From assembly GCA_023512835.1 (NCBI GenBank), contig CM042088.1:9664078-9728077 (forward strand): a stretch of 64,000 bases of DNA. The letters are read 5' to 3'. This stretch comes from Taxillus chinensis. Lineage: Eukaryota > Streptophyta > Magnoliopsida > Santalales > Loranthaceae. Both the position numbers and the translations under genes were made by a program. Of the stretch, positions 14,001-23,753 are shown one piece after another. The notes below the pieces were generated by a model, which was not told where the DNA came from, made no database searches, and saw only the letters and a list, made by a program, of their open reading frames with translations. How positions within the stretch are numbered: the stretch's first letter is position 1; each line of letters begins with the position of its first letter.

Positions 14001-17000
14001 TTTTGCCAGCGACACATCTCTTCCTCCTTTTGCCCAATGTCCACGACGACTCAACATGAACGAACGAGAGCACAGATGCGCATTTTTATGTAAATTAAGT
14101 ATAATTTTATATATTAATTATTACTATAATAACTAATAATTAATAATTCATTAGTATACTATTAGTTATTTTATTTTTTAAATTATTTAGTTAATTAAAA
14201 TTTTAACTTTAAATTAGAATTTTGAATGGATTTAGTTAATTTAATTAAATAGATATTATTAAATTAATATTAAGAATTATCTTTATTTATAATTATGCAT
14301 CTCAATTAATAATTACTACAAGTTATTTTTAGTATAACTTAGTATTTTTATTTTTAATTTATTAAATGAATTAGTATAGCTTATTTATAAAGCTAGCATT
14401 AATTTGTATATTAATTTATAATTAATAATTAATTGTATATTAATGGATAAAAATAGCATGAATTATTATATTTATTGATAACTAAAAATTAAAGTTTAAA
14501 TTATAATTAAAATAGTTTAATATGTTTTATGTCTATTAATTTATATTTTATATCTTATTTTTATATAGAAATATTATTAATATAAATTTATTAGTATAAA
14601 AATGATATTAATTATTATATTTATATAAATTATTATGATCAATAATTATAATATTTTTTATTTTAGGATGTCAAATAAAATAAGTGCACTATAAATTTAA
14701 CTTCAAATTATAATTTTGAATGCATTTAGTTAATTTAAGTAAATAGATATTATTAAATTAACATTAAGAGTTATTTTTATTTATAATTATACATCTCAAT
14801 TAATAATTACCTATTTTATTATTAAATAAATATTATAAAAGTTAAATGTCAATCAAAATTGCATGTGTTCTATTATAAATTATGAAAATATAATAATATA
14901 TTTATTTTTATACTTCAATAATGCGCTAGTGCTTTTTTTACTATAATAACTCATATATTATCTAAATCATATATTTACATTGTTTAATGATTCAAATGTG
15001 ATTGTTTAATTTTTTCTAATTTTTCTATGATTTTAAAAAATTAATTAAATATTATTTCATAATTAAAGTTACATCTCACCTGAGATGCAACGCAACATCC
15101 ACGACCAAGACGTCCGCAACCGCGATGCAATGATTGTCGCGACCGCGATAGCAAACAATGAGTCATCCAGAACCCATCGCCGGCAACCTGTGGTAAGAAA
15201 TGGCCTAGGAGAAACCTTCGGACAAACCAATCCAAATGGAGGAAGGAGAAGGTGACCAGATATCCAATTCCACACAAAATCTGGCTTTACTGGGACAGGC
15301 AAACATAGTCCATGGCCAATAAGGTACCAAAAGAAGAAGCGATCGGCCGGATTAAATTGGGGTGAAAATTTTGTAATGGAAGATTGGGAAGGGTTATCCA
15401 AATGGGGGTCAAATATTCGCCATTTGTGAGATCAACTCCGACCACCCAATGAAAAATCCAATAAGAAAAGGAGAGGATGAAACAAGAGGGCTTAGAAAAG
15501 AGGTGGAATAAATCCTCCTCCGAATCAAAGCGAACCATGAGAGTTTTGGAGTCAAGGAGGCCTACCCCAAAATCGTCGGAAAAATGTTCGTTATCAAAAT
15601 ATTGGTGGAGATTTTGTAGTGAAGGACGGCCGAAATAAAATTTCAACATCACCGTGAAAGTAAAATCATGGGCAGATTGAGCAAGATCCCCCTCCGAGAA
15701 AATAACAGTTGAAAAATCATCTTTCACACCGAAGGAAGGGGATGAAGAGAACCACTTGAAGGACGTCGTTTTGGTGGATGCATATGCCTAAACGCCTGGA
15801 TGGCCGAAAAAGGCATGGTGGGCTGAATGCTTAGCGGAAGGGCTGCCAGAAGAAGGGGCCATCATGACGGTCGCCGTAGGCAGCCGCCAGAAGGCCACTG
15901 GAACATTGCCGAAAGAAGTAAAAGGGTAGAGAGAAGGAAGAGCTTCTCTCTCAAGTAAGGAGGAGCCAAATGTGTTTTTTTTTTGTCCTTTATAACAAGG
16001 GTGAAGAAGGAACCACATAAAGTCTGAATAAAATCAAAAGAAAATGTACTCCATTAATGTCAGATATAACCCTTCGAAGGAATAATTTGCAAAATCAATC
16101 TCTTCTGAAATGTAAATGACATGCAGGTATCCACTCCCCAAGGACAAAGAAATTGTCAGCCTTTCCGGTATTATAAATTTATAATGAATGAAAAAAACAC
16201 AGATTGCTCACTAAGGCAGACACAAGTATAACTAGATGTTTCCTATAGAAAGAAAAAAAAAACAAGCATTATAACCATTATACAATTTTGTAAAAATATC
16301 TAGCATGATCTCTACAAATATTCAGAAGGAAAATTATTACCGGAAGGGCACCCGGGTGTGTACATTTCAAGCAAGAAAGGAATGCATTCTTCAAGGCATG
16401 GCGTGCTGCAGAAACATGCACCCCTTTGATAACAGTGCTTGCAGGATTCAATCCAAGTAAAACAGGCAAAATTCGTCCATAGAACGCAGGCCTTTTATTT
16501 GCAATCGCTGAAAGACTAATTAGAAAACAAGAATGACATACAGAATAAGAAAATAACACAACAGCAAGAAATCTCAGGGAAAACTATAATGCTTCTGCTA
16601 AATATAATACAAAGCAAGTAGAGCACTTAAAAACCTCTCTAATCGTGATTTGAGGATGCAACAAAAAAGTGCGATAACCAGCAAAAAATTACATACCCAT
16701 TGATAAGCACAATGATCATATAATTACTAAGAGACTTCACTTCTGTCAACCGTAGATGATCAAGCAATGAATCCAAATTTTGACTAGCTTCAATTGATAA
16801 ATCTCCCATGTCAAGCAAAGGGTGACCTCCACGAAACCAAGAGATGTTAAATTCAACCAACTTACCTGCAAGTGCAAATATTAGCATGCGATACATACAT
16901 TAATATTGTAATTCGAACCTGTAATGTGAGTGCAAGCTTTTTTACCCTCAAAAGTCTCTTGCGAAGGTGGCTCTGAAGAGCCATTTGGGTCAGGCGTATA

Positions 17001-19292
17001 TAATAGAATGATTGCTTGAACAAACTTCAGTGCAAGCAGCCGGATTCCATCATTTCCAGGCTTGTAAACATTTTCATATTGAATCAGAATAAGCACATAA
17101 TACAAAAGCCTATAGCAAAAAAACAAGTAATCTTATTTTCAAACACGCCAGCATTTCAATTGCAACAAATTTTTGTGATCGTAATTTCAATTGCTACAAA
17201 TACGTATATATACTATCTTTAGTAATGTAATCCAGGGATTCAATCTCGTTAATTGATCTTTGTAGCATTGGACACAAGATGGTACATGGTCCACTCCCCA
17301 AAATCATTCCCCAACCTTTGTTCCACTTTCTAATAAAATGTCTATCTTTAAGTGTCAAGAATAGAGATTAAGGATCAATCCTAACAAGTAGATAAAATCA
17401 CATATATATGACCAGGAGAAAGTAAATTCGCCTATTAATGTCAAGATGTAACAGCTTTTTAAGGGCAATGACTCTTTATCACAATTGTACCGGTAAGAAA
17501 CAGGAAAACAAACGGAAATAGGAAATCTCATTGAGTAAGTATGGTTTAAGCGCCTAATTGAAGGAGTTATTGATTGATGATTTTATAACTTCATACAAAT
17601 AAGGGCGCACCTGAGAGGCTATTGAGTATATTTTTTCCTTCAGTTTTAGCATCCACGACCATGATGATTCAAGTGAGTCCTCCAGCTTACCATCTACTAA
17701 ACCCTGACATATGGAAATAGACAAGTAACTTTCATGCACCCATTTCATGCAAATGCACAAAGGAAACACATGCATATAGAAACATACATAAGAATATTTT
17801 TTGGATGAAATGGTATAATATTATTAACACAAAAACGAAGGTACACAATGGGAGTTGCATAAAATATATCATTGCACATGTCACCATAACCACATGAGCT
17901 ACACTTGGTAATTCAAGCCTACAAATGCAACACTAACAAGGTTGCATAAATTATGCCATTGCACATGTCACCATAGCCACATTAGCTAAACTTAGCGATT
18001 CAAGCCTACAAATGCAACACCAATGTCTATGGACTCTGCTCAACCAACCCATGTAAAAAACATTAATAGCAGGTTTGATTTCCTTTTTTCTGATGGTTTT
18101 GGGATGCATTTAAAAAGGGAAGCCTGAATCTAGTTCACTGTTTAAAACCAAATCATAGGCTACTCTACATTTAAAATTTTTAATTATTTGTATTCATGTA
18201 TTTATTTTGTAAACAGGAGAGGGTTTAAAAGCCTGTTTGTTAATGTTTTGGATTGGATAAACTAGGTTATATCTGTTGTAAATTATATAAAAGTGTTTGG
18301 CAATATATTTTATAATAAAGCTAACTTTCACTGCTTATTTTGTGAACCATTTTTTTGTAGACATTTATTTCAATATATATACATATATGTGTGTATCAAA
18401 AGTTTAGTTGAAGTTTAACAGCAAAAATAAAAAATAAAAAAACATAACAGCAGCTTTCAGAAACATAAAGTGATTGACACCCATAATACGATTTCAGTTG
18501 ATTGTTAACAGCAATACCATTAACATTTTATAGACAATTTCCTTAGGGTTTGGAACGGTCAAGTTTCAGATCAATATCTCAAAAGGCTTTACGACAACAT
18601 CAGATTCAAGGTCAGGAAGGCAAAACAATATTCCAATAATGAACCAGTTCCTAGCCGTAAAACAGACAATACTAAATTGTAATCTAGGAGATGCAAGTAA
18701 CTAATAACAGGACTCGCTGTTTGCATCAGATTATAATTGAAAAACATAAATCACGCAGTACGGAGTTAGGCGTTGAAAATAAAACAACCAATGTGAGAGA
18801 GAATCGAAACATGAAAAAAAATGCCTGGACAGCAACTCTTCCGAGAGTGGAACGAAACAAATCGAGCGCGCATGTGATTGCCTGCCTGGAAACAGCGGGA
18901 GCGGCGTCTTGCAACACAGCTAACAAAGCAGGCACAATTTCAGGCAGGAGGTGTACGTGCTTCGAACCAATCTCTCCAATTATTCTGCATGAAACTCAAG
19001 CATGGTCGCACATATAGATCACCAAACATCAAAAAATGGACGCACAATTGATGCGATTAGATGTGATTGTCGGCTAAGAAGCTTACTGTGTGACGAGCTT
19101 GCGAACGGGACTGGAGCGATCGGACAAGAGTTGGAGGAGTTGGGGGAGGAGGAGATCGGACTGGGAGCTGGACAGGTCGCGTTTGAATCGGGAGAGGTGG
19201 TGGAGCTTAGAAGGGACTTCAATGGCGAACTTGACGGAGTCGAGGAGGCTCACCGCATCGTCTCTGGATCGCAGGGCCATCACTCCCGCCAT
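4468..19292 (-). CDS. ESP4: symplekin (ESP4-type mRNA 3'-end processing scaffold), 5' half of gene
   Basis: Symplekin is the HEAT-repeat scaffold of the nuclear cleavage and polyadenylation machinery that bridges CPSF and CstF; Arabidopsis ESP4 is the plant form. Nine exons are visible (minus strand): 19292-19087, 18984-18825, 17703-17611, 17060-16946, 16865-16697, 16515-16341, 6850-6722, 6637-6110 and 5079-4468. They join without any frame break into 729 codons. Residues about 69-306 match the conserved N-terminal symplekin/Pta1 HEAT region, with phrases such as SPVRKLVTQ, KFVQAIILLYTPDPNG, RGGHPLLDMGDLSIEASQ and KRPAFYGRILPVLLGLNP. Residues 350-729 are the less conserved middle. Plant symplekins are about 1,300-1,500 residues, so the C-terminal half lies left of the window. 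The start at 19292 is the first ATG; a second in-frame ATG lies four codons on. Confidence 0.9.
5080..6109 (-). other. symplekin intron 8 with (TA)n microsatellite
   Basis: A 1,030-bp AT-rich intron with normal GT-AG borders. A short TA dinucleotide run lies near 5161-5178. No gene or element end is visible inside it. Confidence 0.7.
6110..6637 (-). CDS. ESP4: symplekin exon 8
   Basis: 528 bases (176 codons). It contains the KRVKT basic patch and the conserved QQLVAMFGALVAQGDKAAS and ISSDLLAEVVIANM phrases. It follows a TTCTACAG acceptor after an 84-bp intron; the donor is TCA|GTAAGA. Confidence 0.85.
6722..6850 (-). CDS. ESP4: symplekin exon 7
   Basis: 129 bases (43 codons) starting WRDRLAGALGQMEGG, which directly follows HPGALP in the family. 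The acceptor is TTTGTACAG and the donor GAG|GTATGG. Confidence 0.85.
6851..7559 (-). other. 5'-most retained stretch of symplekin intron 6 (downstream end)
   Basis: AT-rich intron sequence next to exon 7 up to about 7340, then a mixed stretch with pyrimidine-rich runs at 7440-7500. No gene seen. Confidence 0.4.
8501..8525. repeat. (GAA)n microsatellite
   Basis: About eight uninterrupted AGA/GAA units just before the hAT transposase remnant. Confidence 0.9.
8590..10700 (+). pseudogene. hAT-family transposase pseudogene
   Basis: hAT transposases excise and reinsert the element using an RNase H-like DDE core split by a helical insertion. The order of family landmarks is kept: a region reading LVNCPKGT-like around 8950, the CCPLHR/C-A-H-C equivalent near 9255, INRTLKKAMKVNAYIY (9303-9350), MFTEDWTNFKWAKEQ (9435-9480), LVDEEKKPLMKYIYEVMDRA (9580-9640), then the hAT dimerisation-like VLSLTCSASSYERNLSVFEH region (10090-10150) and an Asp/Ser-rich C-terminal tail to 10695. 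The longest open frame is 191 residues (9180-9755). Stops and shifts occur on both sides, so it is inactive. Confidence 0.8.
11286..11379. repeat. 47-bp tandem duplication
   Basis: Two adjacent copies, 11286-11332 and 11333-11379, both beginning gttgcat and ending aaggcataaggcgag, differ at a few bases. They immediately precede the hAT BED-finger remnant. Confidence 0.8.
11380..11545 (+). pseudogene. hAT transposase N-terminal (BED zinc-finger) fragment
   Basis: The plus strand reads SNDPG*KYEYWTDF..NLVQ*KFYYKDTKGEIKRLKEHLSE, the pattern of the BED finger at the N terminus of plant hAT transposases, where the zinc cysteines would sit in VQCKFC. Here one is a stop and the other Tyr. It lies downstream of the C terminus of the transposase at 8590-10700, so it belongs to a second element or a rearranged copy. 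Confidence 0.6.
11833..12557. mobile_element. non-autonomous hAT (MITE) inserted in LINE ORF1
   Basis: 725 bp bounded by inverted ends TAGGGCTGTAAATGAACC and the reverse complement of GGTTCATTTACAACCCTA. Flanks GATGTAGG (11825-11832) and GATGCAAG (12558-12565) are an 8-bp target duplication with two mismatches, the length expected of hAT elements. Subterminal words such as GTTCGTGAACGTTCACGAAC form many short inverted repeats. No coding capacity. Confidence 0.85.
13630..15150. other. insert of unknown type splitting LINE ORF1
   Basis: About 1.5 kb with no readable gene: a CpG-rich left part (13630-14090, repeated words like cgatcgacgcc) and an extremely AT-rich right part (14090-15060). It separates LINE code at 13600 from code at 15160, so it is probably an inserted element. 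Its ends could not be fixed. Confidence 0.4.
14201..14810. repeat. diverged 116-bp direct repeat in AT-rich insert
   Basis: Copy 1 at 14201-14316 and copy 2 at 14693-14810 share a long string of AT words ending in catctcaattaataattac, with about 10% difference by eye. Confidence 0.65.
16341..16515 (-). CDS. ESP4: symplekin exon 6
   Basis: 175 bases encoding LSAIANKRPAFYGRILPVLL to CLKCTHPGALP. It ends at a codon boundary before GTAATA. The next exon is 9.5 kb away across a repeat-filled intron. Confidence 0.85.
16697..16865 (-). CDS. ESP4: symplekin exon 5
   Basis: 169 bases encoding KLVEFNISWFRGGHPLLDMG to IIVLIN. The acceptor is CTTGCAG and the donor GG|GTATGT. Two bases of a Gly codon carry over into exon 6. 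Confidence 0.85.
16946..17060 (-). CDS. ESP4: symplekin exon 4
   Basis: 115 bases beginning PGNDGIRLLALKFVQAIILL. The acceptor (TTTACAAG) has a poor pyrimidine tract. It is chosen because the start at the Pro codon gives the usual plant junction and keeps phase. The donor is GGG|GTAAAA-like at 16945. Confidence 0.75.
17611..17703 (-). CDS. ESP4: symplekin exon 3
   Basis: 93 bases in phase 0, encoding GLVDGKLEDSLESSWSWM and KLKEKIYSIASQ, as in other plant symplekins. The acceptor is TATGTCAG and the donor CAG|GTGCGC. Confidence 0.85.
17704..18824 (-). other. symplekin intron 2 (GC-AG)
   Basis: 1,121 bp with a GC donor (CAG|GCATTT on the minus strand) and a normal TATGTCAG acceptor. It contains an 87-bp tandem duplication. 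No other gene seen. Confidence 0.7.
17854..18027. repeat. 87-bp tandem duplication in intron 2
   Basis: Units 17854-17940 and 17941-18027, each starting gttgcata and containing cattgcacatgtcaccata, differ at several positions. Confidence 0.85.
18825..18984 (-). CDS. ESP4: symplekin exon 2
   Basis: 160 bases. It follows a TTTCATGCAG acceptor and opens with IIGEIGSKHVHLLPEIVP, the first conserved HEAT repeat. It ends at a codon boundary before CAG|GCATTT, which makes intron 2 a GC-AG intron, because only that junction joins VAVQ to GLVDG in frame. Confidence 0.85.
19087..19292 (-). CDS. ESP4: symplekin exon 1 (start codon)
   Basis: 206 coding bases from the ATG at 19292. The exon encodes the N-terminal helices (phrases SVKFAIEVPSKLHHLSRFK and SPVRKLVT) and ends two bases into a codon before a GTAAGC donor. 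Intron 1 is 102 bp. Confidence 0.85.
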
Positions 19293-19600
19293 TGCAATCC
19301 TAAACCCTAGTTTTGCACTTTACGAGAGAAGTGAGATTTTTCGGAAGATTCTTTTAGTCAATTAGTCAATTGCAAATATTACCAATAAAATTGAAGACAA
19401 TGGAATAGTTATTAGTCACTTCGCTCGGCCGCCCATTCCAGCTGAGAGAGGCGGTGCAAGATTCTATCGACGTCCTGAGAGATACGATTCGGCTGAAAGC
19501 GCCACTACTGGACTAACGGAGGAGATTAACGTAGTAGTATTTGTGTTAATTGACGGAAAAGAAAAAATCAACAAATCATTTTCACGGCATTTTATATTTA
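19293..19600 (-). promoter_or_regulatory. ESP4: symplekin 5' UTR and candidate promoter
   Basis: The only TATA-like word upstream of the gene is TATAAAA on the minus strand at 19590-19596, about 300 bp before the ATG. The transcription start is not visible, so this is tentative. Confidence 0.35.
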
Positions 19601-20699
19601 ACTTATTTACTTTTTATAATTATTAAATTATATATAAAAAAAATTATATTTTTTATAATATTTATTCTATTTATTAATAAATAAAAATAAATATTATAAA
19701 TATTATTTTAATAATATAAATAGTGATTTAAGAAATCTACTATGATATATATTTGTATAGTGAAACAAAAAGTATTTTAAAATTATAAATTTAAAAAAAA
19801 TTATTGAAAGGCTTACGTGAGTGCTCTAAGTACTCATTTCGTAGCAACTTAGCTAAGAGCATGTTTGGCTGATGTTATGAGTATCGTTTTCTATAATTAA
19901 ATACATAAAATATGATGAACTCTGCCAACAACATTCATGTTTGGCATTCATTTTTCAATTTGTGTTTTGAGAAACAAATACTGTTTAAAGTGAATTCCGT
20001 TTAATATTTTTAAAATGAAAATATTAATTTGTTGTTTTCCACTTGTATTCGAAAAACCAATGGCATTTTTGAAAATTTAATGCATTAACTATAACGACCA
20101 TCTGCCTCATTTATACCGCCACAAATACCTTCTACTGTTCTAAGCCTCTATCACCCCCTTATCACGCTGCGCTCCCTTCATTTCTTATTACTCTCGTCTC
20201 CTTCTTTCCATGGCCTCGATCATTTCTCATAATCACCTCAACATCCTCGTAAATTGTCAACCAAATCCTTCTTCTCCGAACATAAATGAGCAATTGTGAA
20301 TGGAGAGATGAAGCAGATCATGAGAGAGCCACCAATCTAGGTGTTTGGCTCCAATTTCTAATTCCCAATGAAAGTAGTTCTCACTCTCGTGCTCCTCTGT
20401 CTGATGATACCCAAGTATGAATCTAGATATGAGATTCTACCTTTTTTTTCACAACAATTTCGCTATGAGATTTTTGAACTATGTGAAATATTCTAGGTCT
20501 TTTATTCTTGTGAAATATTCGATTCTCATGCTCCTCTGGCCAATGAATGTCTATTTGTGAATAATTTTGATATAATTGTTGTTCTTTTAGCTATCCCCAC
20601 GCTCCTCTGGCTTATTTTGAAATACTCCTTGGTTTTTTTCTTCAATTTTTGTGATGGATTTTACGGATTAGGGGCATTTTTTTCCATACCATTAGAACG
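19601..20699. other. intergenic sequence
   Basis: AT-rich at 19600-19850. The word (c/t)(a/g)(c/t)gctcctctg(g/t) recurs at about 20387, 20528 and 20599, so some short repeat is present. No gene, element boundary or RNA recognised. Confidence 0.4.
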
Positions 20700-21003
20700 T
20701 GTGTCGTGAATTGGTTTACGTAACACTTTCATTCGCTCCTTAGCAATTTGAGCATTGTCATAGGCATCCCGATGAGATTAATCTAACTTATTCGCTTGCA
20801 ATTTTCTCAATTCAGAAGCTGCATCTAATGATAGGTTTACATGTTTTATGGCCCAAAGGGCGCGATGTTGAATCTCAACAGGTAAATGACAAGCTTTACC
20901 ATAAACTAATCTATAAGGAGACATCCTTAAAGTAGTTTTAAAAGTTGTCCTGTAAGCCCACAAAGCATCAACAAGTTTTAAAGATCAATCCTTCCTATTC
21001 GGC
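20700..21003 (-). pseudogene. Ty3/gypsy integrase C-terminal fragment
   Basis: The minus strand reads LVDALWAYRTTFKTT, then MSPYRLVYGKACHLPVEIQH, then ALWAIKHVNLSLDAASELRK and YDNAQIAKERMK. This is the well-known end of the integrase core of Athila/Tat-type gypsy elements. It is about 100 residues with one in-frame stop, no LTR and no other pol domain. It abuts a copia gag fragment at 21003. Confidence 0.8.
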
Positions 21004-21510
21004 TTAGTGGTTTTTTTAGGATGGTTTTGAAAAGGTGTCCAACTACTAGGAAATGTGTCCAACTGCTGTACATATGGGACAGTGAACTGGTTTGGGTTGG
21101 ACATGCTATCTCAATGGTGTGGTTGGAGTACTAAGAGGCTTCTTAGGTTTACTCTCATATCCTAAACCTTTCTTAGATCCACTAGAGACAAACTTGAGCT
21201 GAGAGGATGCAGCCTTGCTGGACGAGCCAGTCTCAAACTTAGTAGAATAACTACTTGGGTTTGTCTCCTGAATTACTACACCCTTACCCTTGCATTGGGA
21301 TGTAGAAGACAGATTAGTTTGAGGTTCAACTTTCAATTCTATCTTTTCAACTGCTGCATCCTTGTCCTGAGATGTAACAGTACCTAGATCTCTATGCTTG
21401 GGTGCTACTCGTTTGGGTGGACTAGTAATAGCCATTGTTACCCCCTTACCACAATTATATTGCACACTACCGACCGGAACAAATCCAGCAAGGCACTTGG
21501 TTTGCACTGG
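21004..21510 (-). pseudogene. Ty1/copia gag C-terminal fragment (inverted relative to element 1 pol)
   Basis: The minus strand shows GYNCGKG-like and KGLGYESKPKKP phrases and a degenerate zinc knuckle (CPICTAVGHISSSW). They correspond in order to the gag/spacer part of element 2 (FISGGTIVYYCG, KGLGHREQSRK and IYREIGHYHYEC at 51800-52230). It has one internal stop. It points leftwards while the pol that starts at 22064 points right, so it is either inverted or belongs to another copy. Confidence 0.55.
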
Positions 21511-22063
21511 GTATGTCTGAGCCTTGTGACACGGGGGCTAGGTTTCCTGCGCCTCTCAACCTATTGCGGCACTTAGCTTCTCTATCCATGGTCCGCTAAG
21601 TTTAACCTTTCAGGGTTGAAATGCACGTAGACTGATTTTGCCCTGCCACTAGGCTCATCAGGAGAACGGCTCTAGTTCCCGACCAGTTTGTGTAAGGATG
21701 GCCAAATCCCTTCTTCAACATCAAGTCCTCGACTAGTGGTGTGCTCCCCGTATTCAACCGGGTCGGCACGTCTGAACTCCGAAAGGGTTCCATCCATTCT
21801 CCTCCACGAACTGCCTGGAACCTTCGTCGTACACCATCTACGCTGTTAACCAACCCCTCTCCTTTATGTAGCACGAATACATTCTTGAATCGTGCCACTA
21901 AGAAACGTCCCGCCAGTACCACGCTACTTGGGTCGTGACATTCTCCTCCACCCAATCCTCGCAACGTCCTCGTTGCATTTGTCGACATTGCTTCCCGCAG
22001 GCGATGACATCGTTACGTCGACGCCCTCCCACTTGCCCAATGTCAACTGGTTGGACATCGCTT
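21511..22063. other. unclassified repeat-like segment with a 128-codon open frame
   Basis: GC-richer than its surroundings. The minus strand holds an open frame of 128 codons (21602-21988) containing GLGGGECHDPSSVVLAGRFL. I recognise no domain. It sits between a copia gag fragment and copia pol and may come from another retroelement. Confidence 0.3.
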
Positions 22064-23753
22064 CCCTACAAGGGTTATGAAGTGTTGTTCACTAAACACA
22101 CTTGCACTGTTATTGATCCTGTCTCCAAAGAGGTAAAGCTGAATGGACACAGACAAGGCAATGTCTATAAATTGGTCTTTGGTAATGCTTAATCTAATGA
22201 ACCAATTTGGTTTCTGTCCAAAGCTTTTCCTAACATTAGTTGGTTATGACACAAGAGATTTGGTCATTTAAACTTTAAGACTATGTCTAAATTGGCATCT
22301 CTTGATTTGGTTGAGGGTTTACCTAAGCATGTTTATGAGAAAGAACACCCTTGTAGGGATTGTCAGCTGGGTAAGCAGGTGAAACACTCTTTTAAGAGTG
22401 TGGATAAAACCTCAATCACACAACCACTTGAACTTCTACACATGGACCTATGTGGACCAATAAATGTGTCTTCATTATCTGGTGCACGATACTTCCTTGC
22501 AGTAGTAGATGACTATACCAGATATACATGGGGTATATTTCTCAGGAACAAAACTGAAACATTTGAAAATCTTGTTGAACTCTTCAATTGGATAACTAAT
22601 GTTAAGAGTCTCTCTATTAAATGCATCAAAAGTGATCATGGCAAGGAATTTGAATTGTTTGACATGCTAGAGTTTTATACTGAACATGGTATTTAGCATA
22701 ATTTCTCAGCACCTAGAACTCCACAACAAAATGGAGTCGCTGAAAGAAAAAAATAGGACTTTAGTTGAAGCAGCTAGAACTATGTTGATAGGAGCTCAGT
22801 TCCCAAAATCCTTATGGGTTGAAGCTGTTGCCACTGCTTGTTATGTACAAAACAGAACTCTAATTAACAAACGAGCCATGAAAACACCCTACGAGTTATG
22901 GAAGGGAAGGAGACCAAACATTGGTCACCTAAGGATCTTCAGGTGTACTTGCTATATTTTGAATAATGGCAAGGACTAATTGAATAAGTTTGATGCCAAG
23001 TCAGATGATGGGTATCTTGTTGGATATTCCCTGACTAGCAAGGCTTATCGTGTGTTTAATAGAAGGACTAAAACTGTTGAAGAATCTATTCATGTTTCTT
23101 TTGATGAGACTAACCATGATATGCAGAAAGGAGACCAAAATGTAAATGAAGTGCAGGATACTGTCATAGTAGAAGACCAAGACAAAGATAATCCTACAAC
23201 AACTGAACCAGTGGAAGATGGACCTAAACCTGAAGACCAAAGAGCTAAATCGGTTGCTGCAGAATCAAATCAAAAATCAACAGAAGATCATGACCTTAAC
23301 ATTCAACCTGTTCTGTCTCTATCACCTTCACCAGCCCAAGAACCTGACATAGAGCAGTTGGGCATTCAACATAAAGAAAGAGAAGACCTTCCAAAGGCAA
23401 GGAGAAGGTTAAAGGACCACCCATCTGAACTAATAATAGGAGATCCTGCTGCATGGGTCAAAACAAGGGTTGCCATACTTCATGAGAATCTATACATGTG
23501 TTTTTTATCACAAGTGGAGCCAAAAGCAATTGATGATGCAATTTAGGATCACTATTGGATTGACGCTATGCAAGAAGAGCTCAATCAGTTCAAGAGACAG
23601 AAAGTATGAGAGTTAGTCAATAGGCCTAGATCACAACAAGTCATTGGCGTGAAATGGATCTTTAGAAATAAACTTGATACTGATGGTGTTGTGATAAAAA
23701 ACAAGGCCAAACTAGTGGCAAAAGGTTACAGACAAGAAAAAGGAATTGACTAT

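Larger units (their letters stand above)
11560..15960 (-). pseudogene. LINE (L1-type) ORF1 pseudogene, split by two insertions
   Basis: LINE ORF1 proteins are nucleic-acid-binding, gag-like proteins with a DUF4283 domain and a zinc knuckle. The minus strand from 15960 to 15160 shows the DUF4283 region (phrases FTVMLKFYFGRPSLQNLHQY, GVGLLDSKTLMVRFDSEEDL, ITLPNLPLQNFHPNLIRPIA and LAMDYVCLS). The proline-rich middle lies at 13600-12780 and the C-terminal end at 12780-12560 and 11830-11560. An AT-rich insert (about 13630-15150) and a hAT MITE (11833-12557) interrupt it. Frameshifts and stops are numerous. No ORF2 (endonuclease/RT) is attached. It lies in symplekin intron 6, same strand as the gene. 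Confidence 0.7.
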
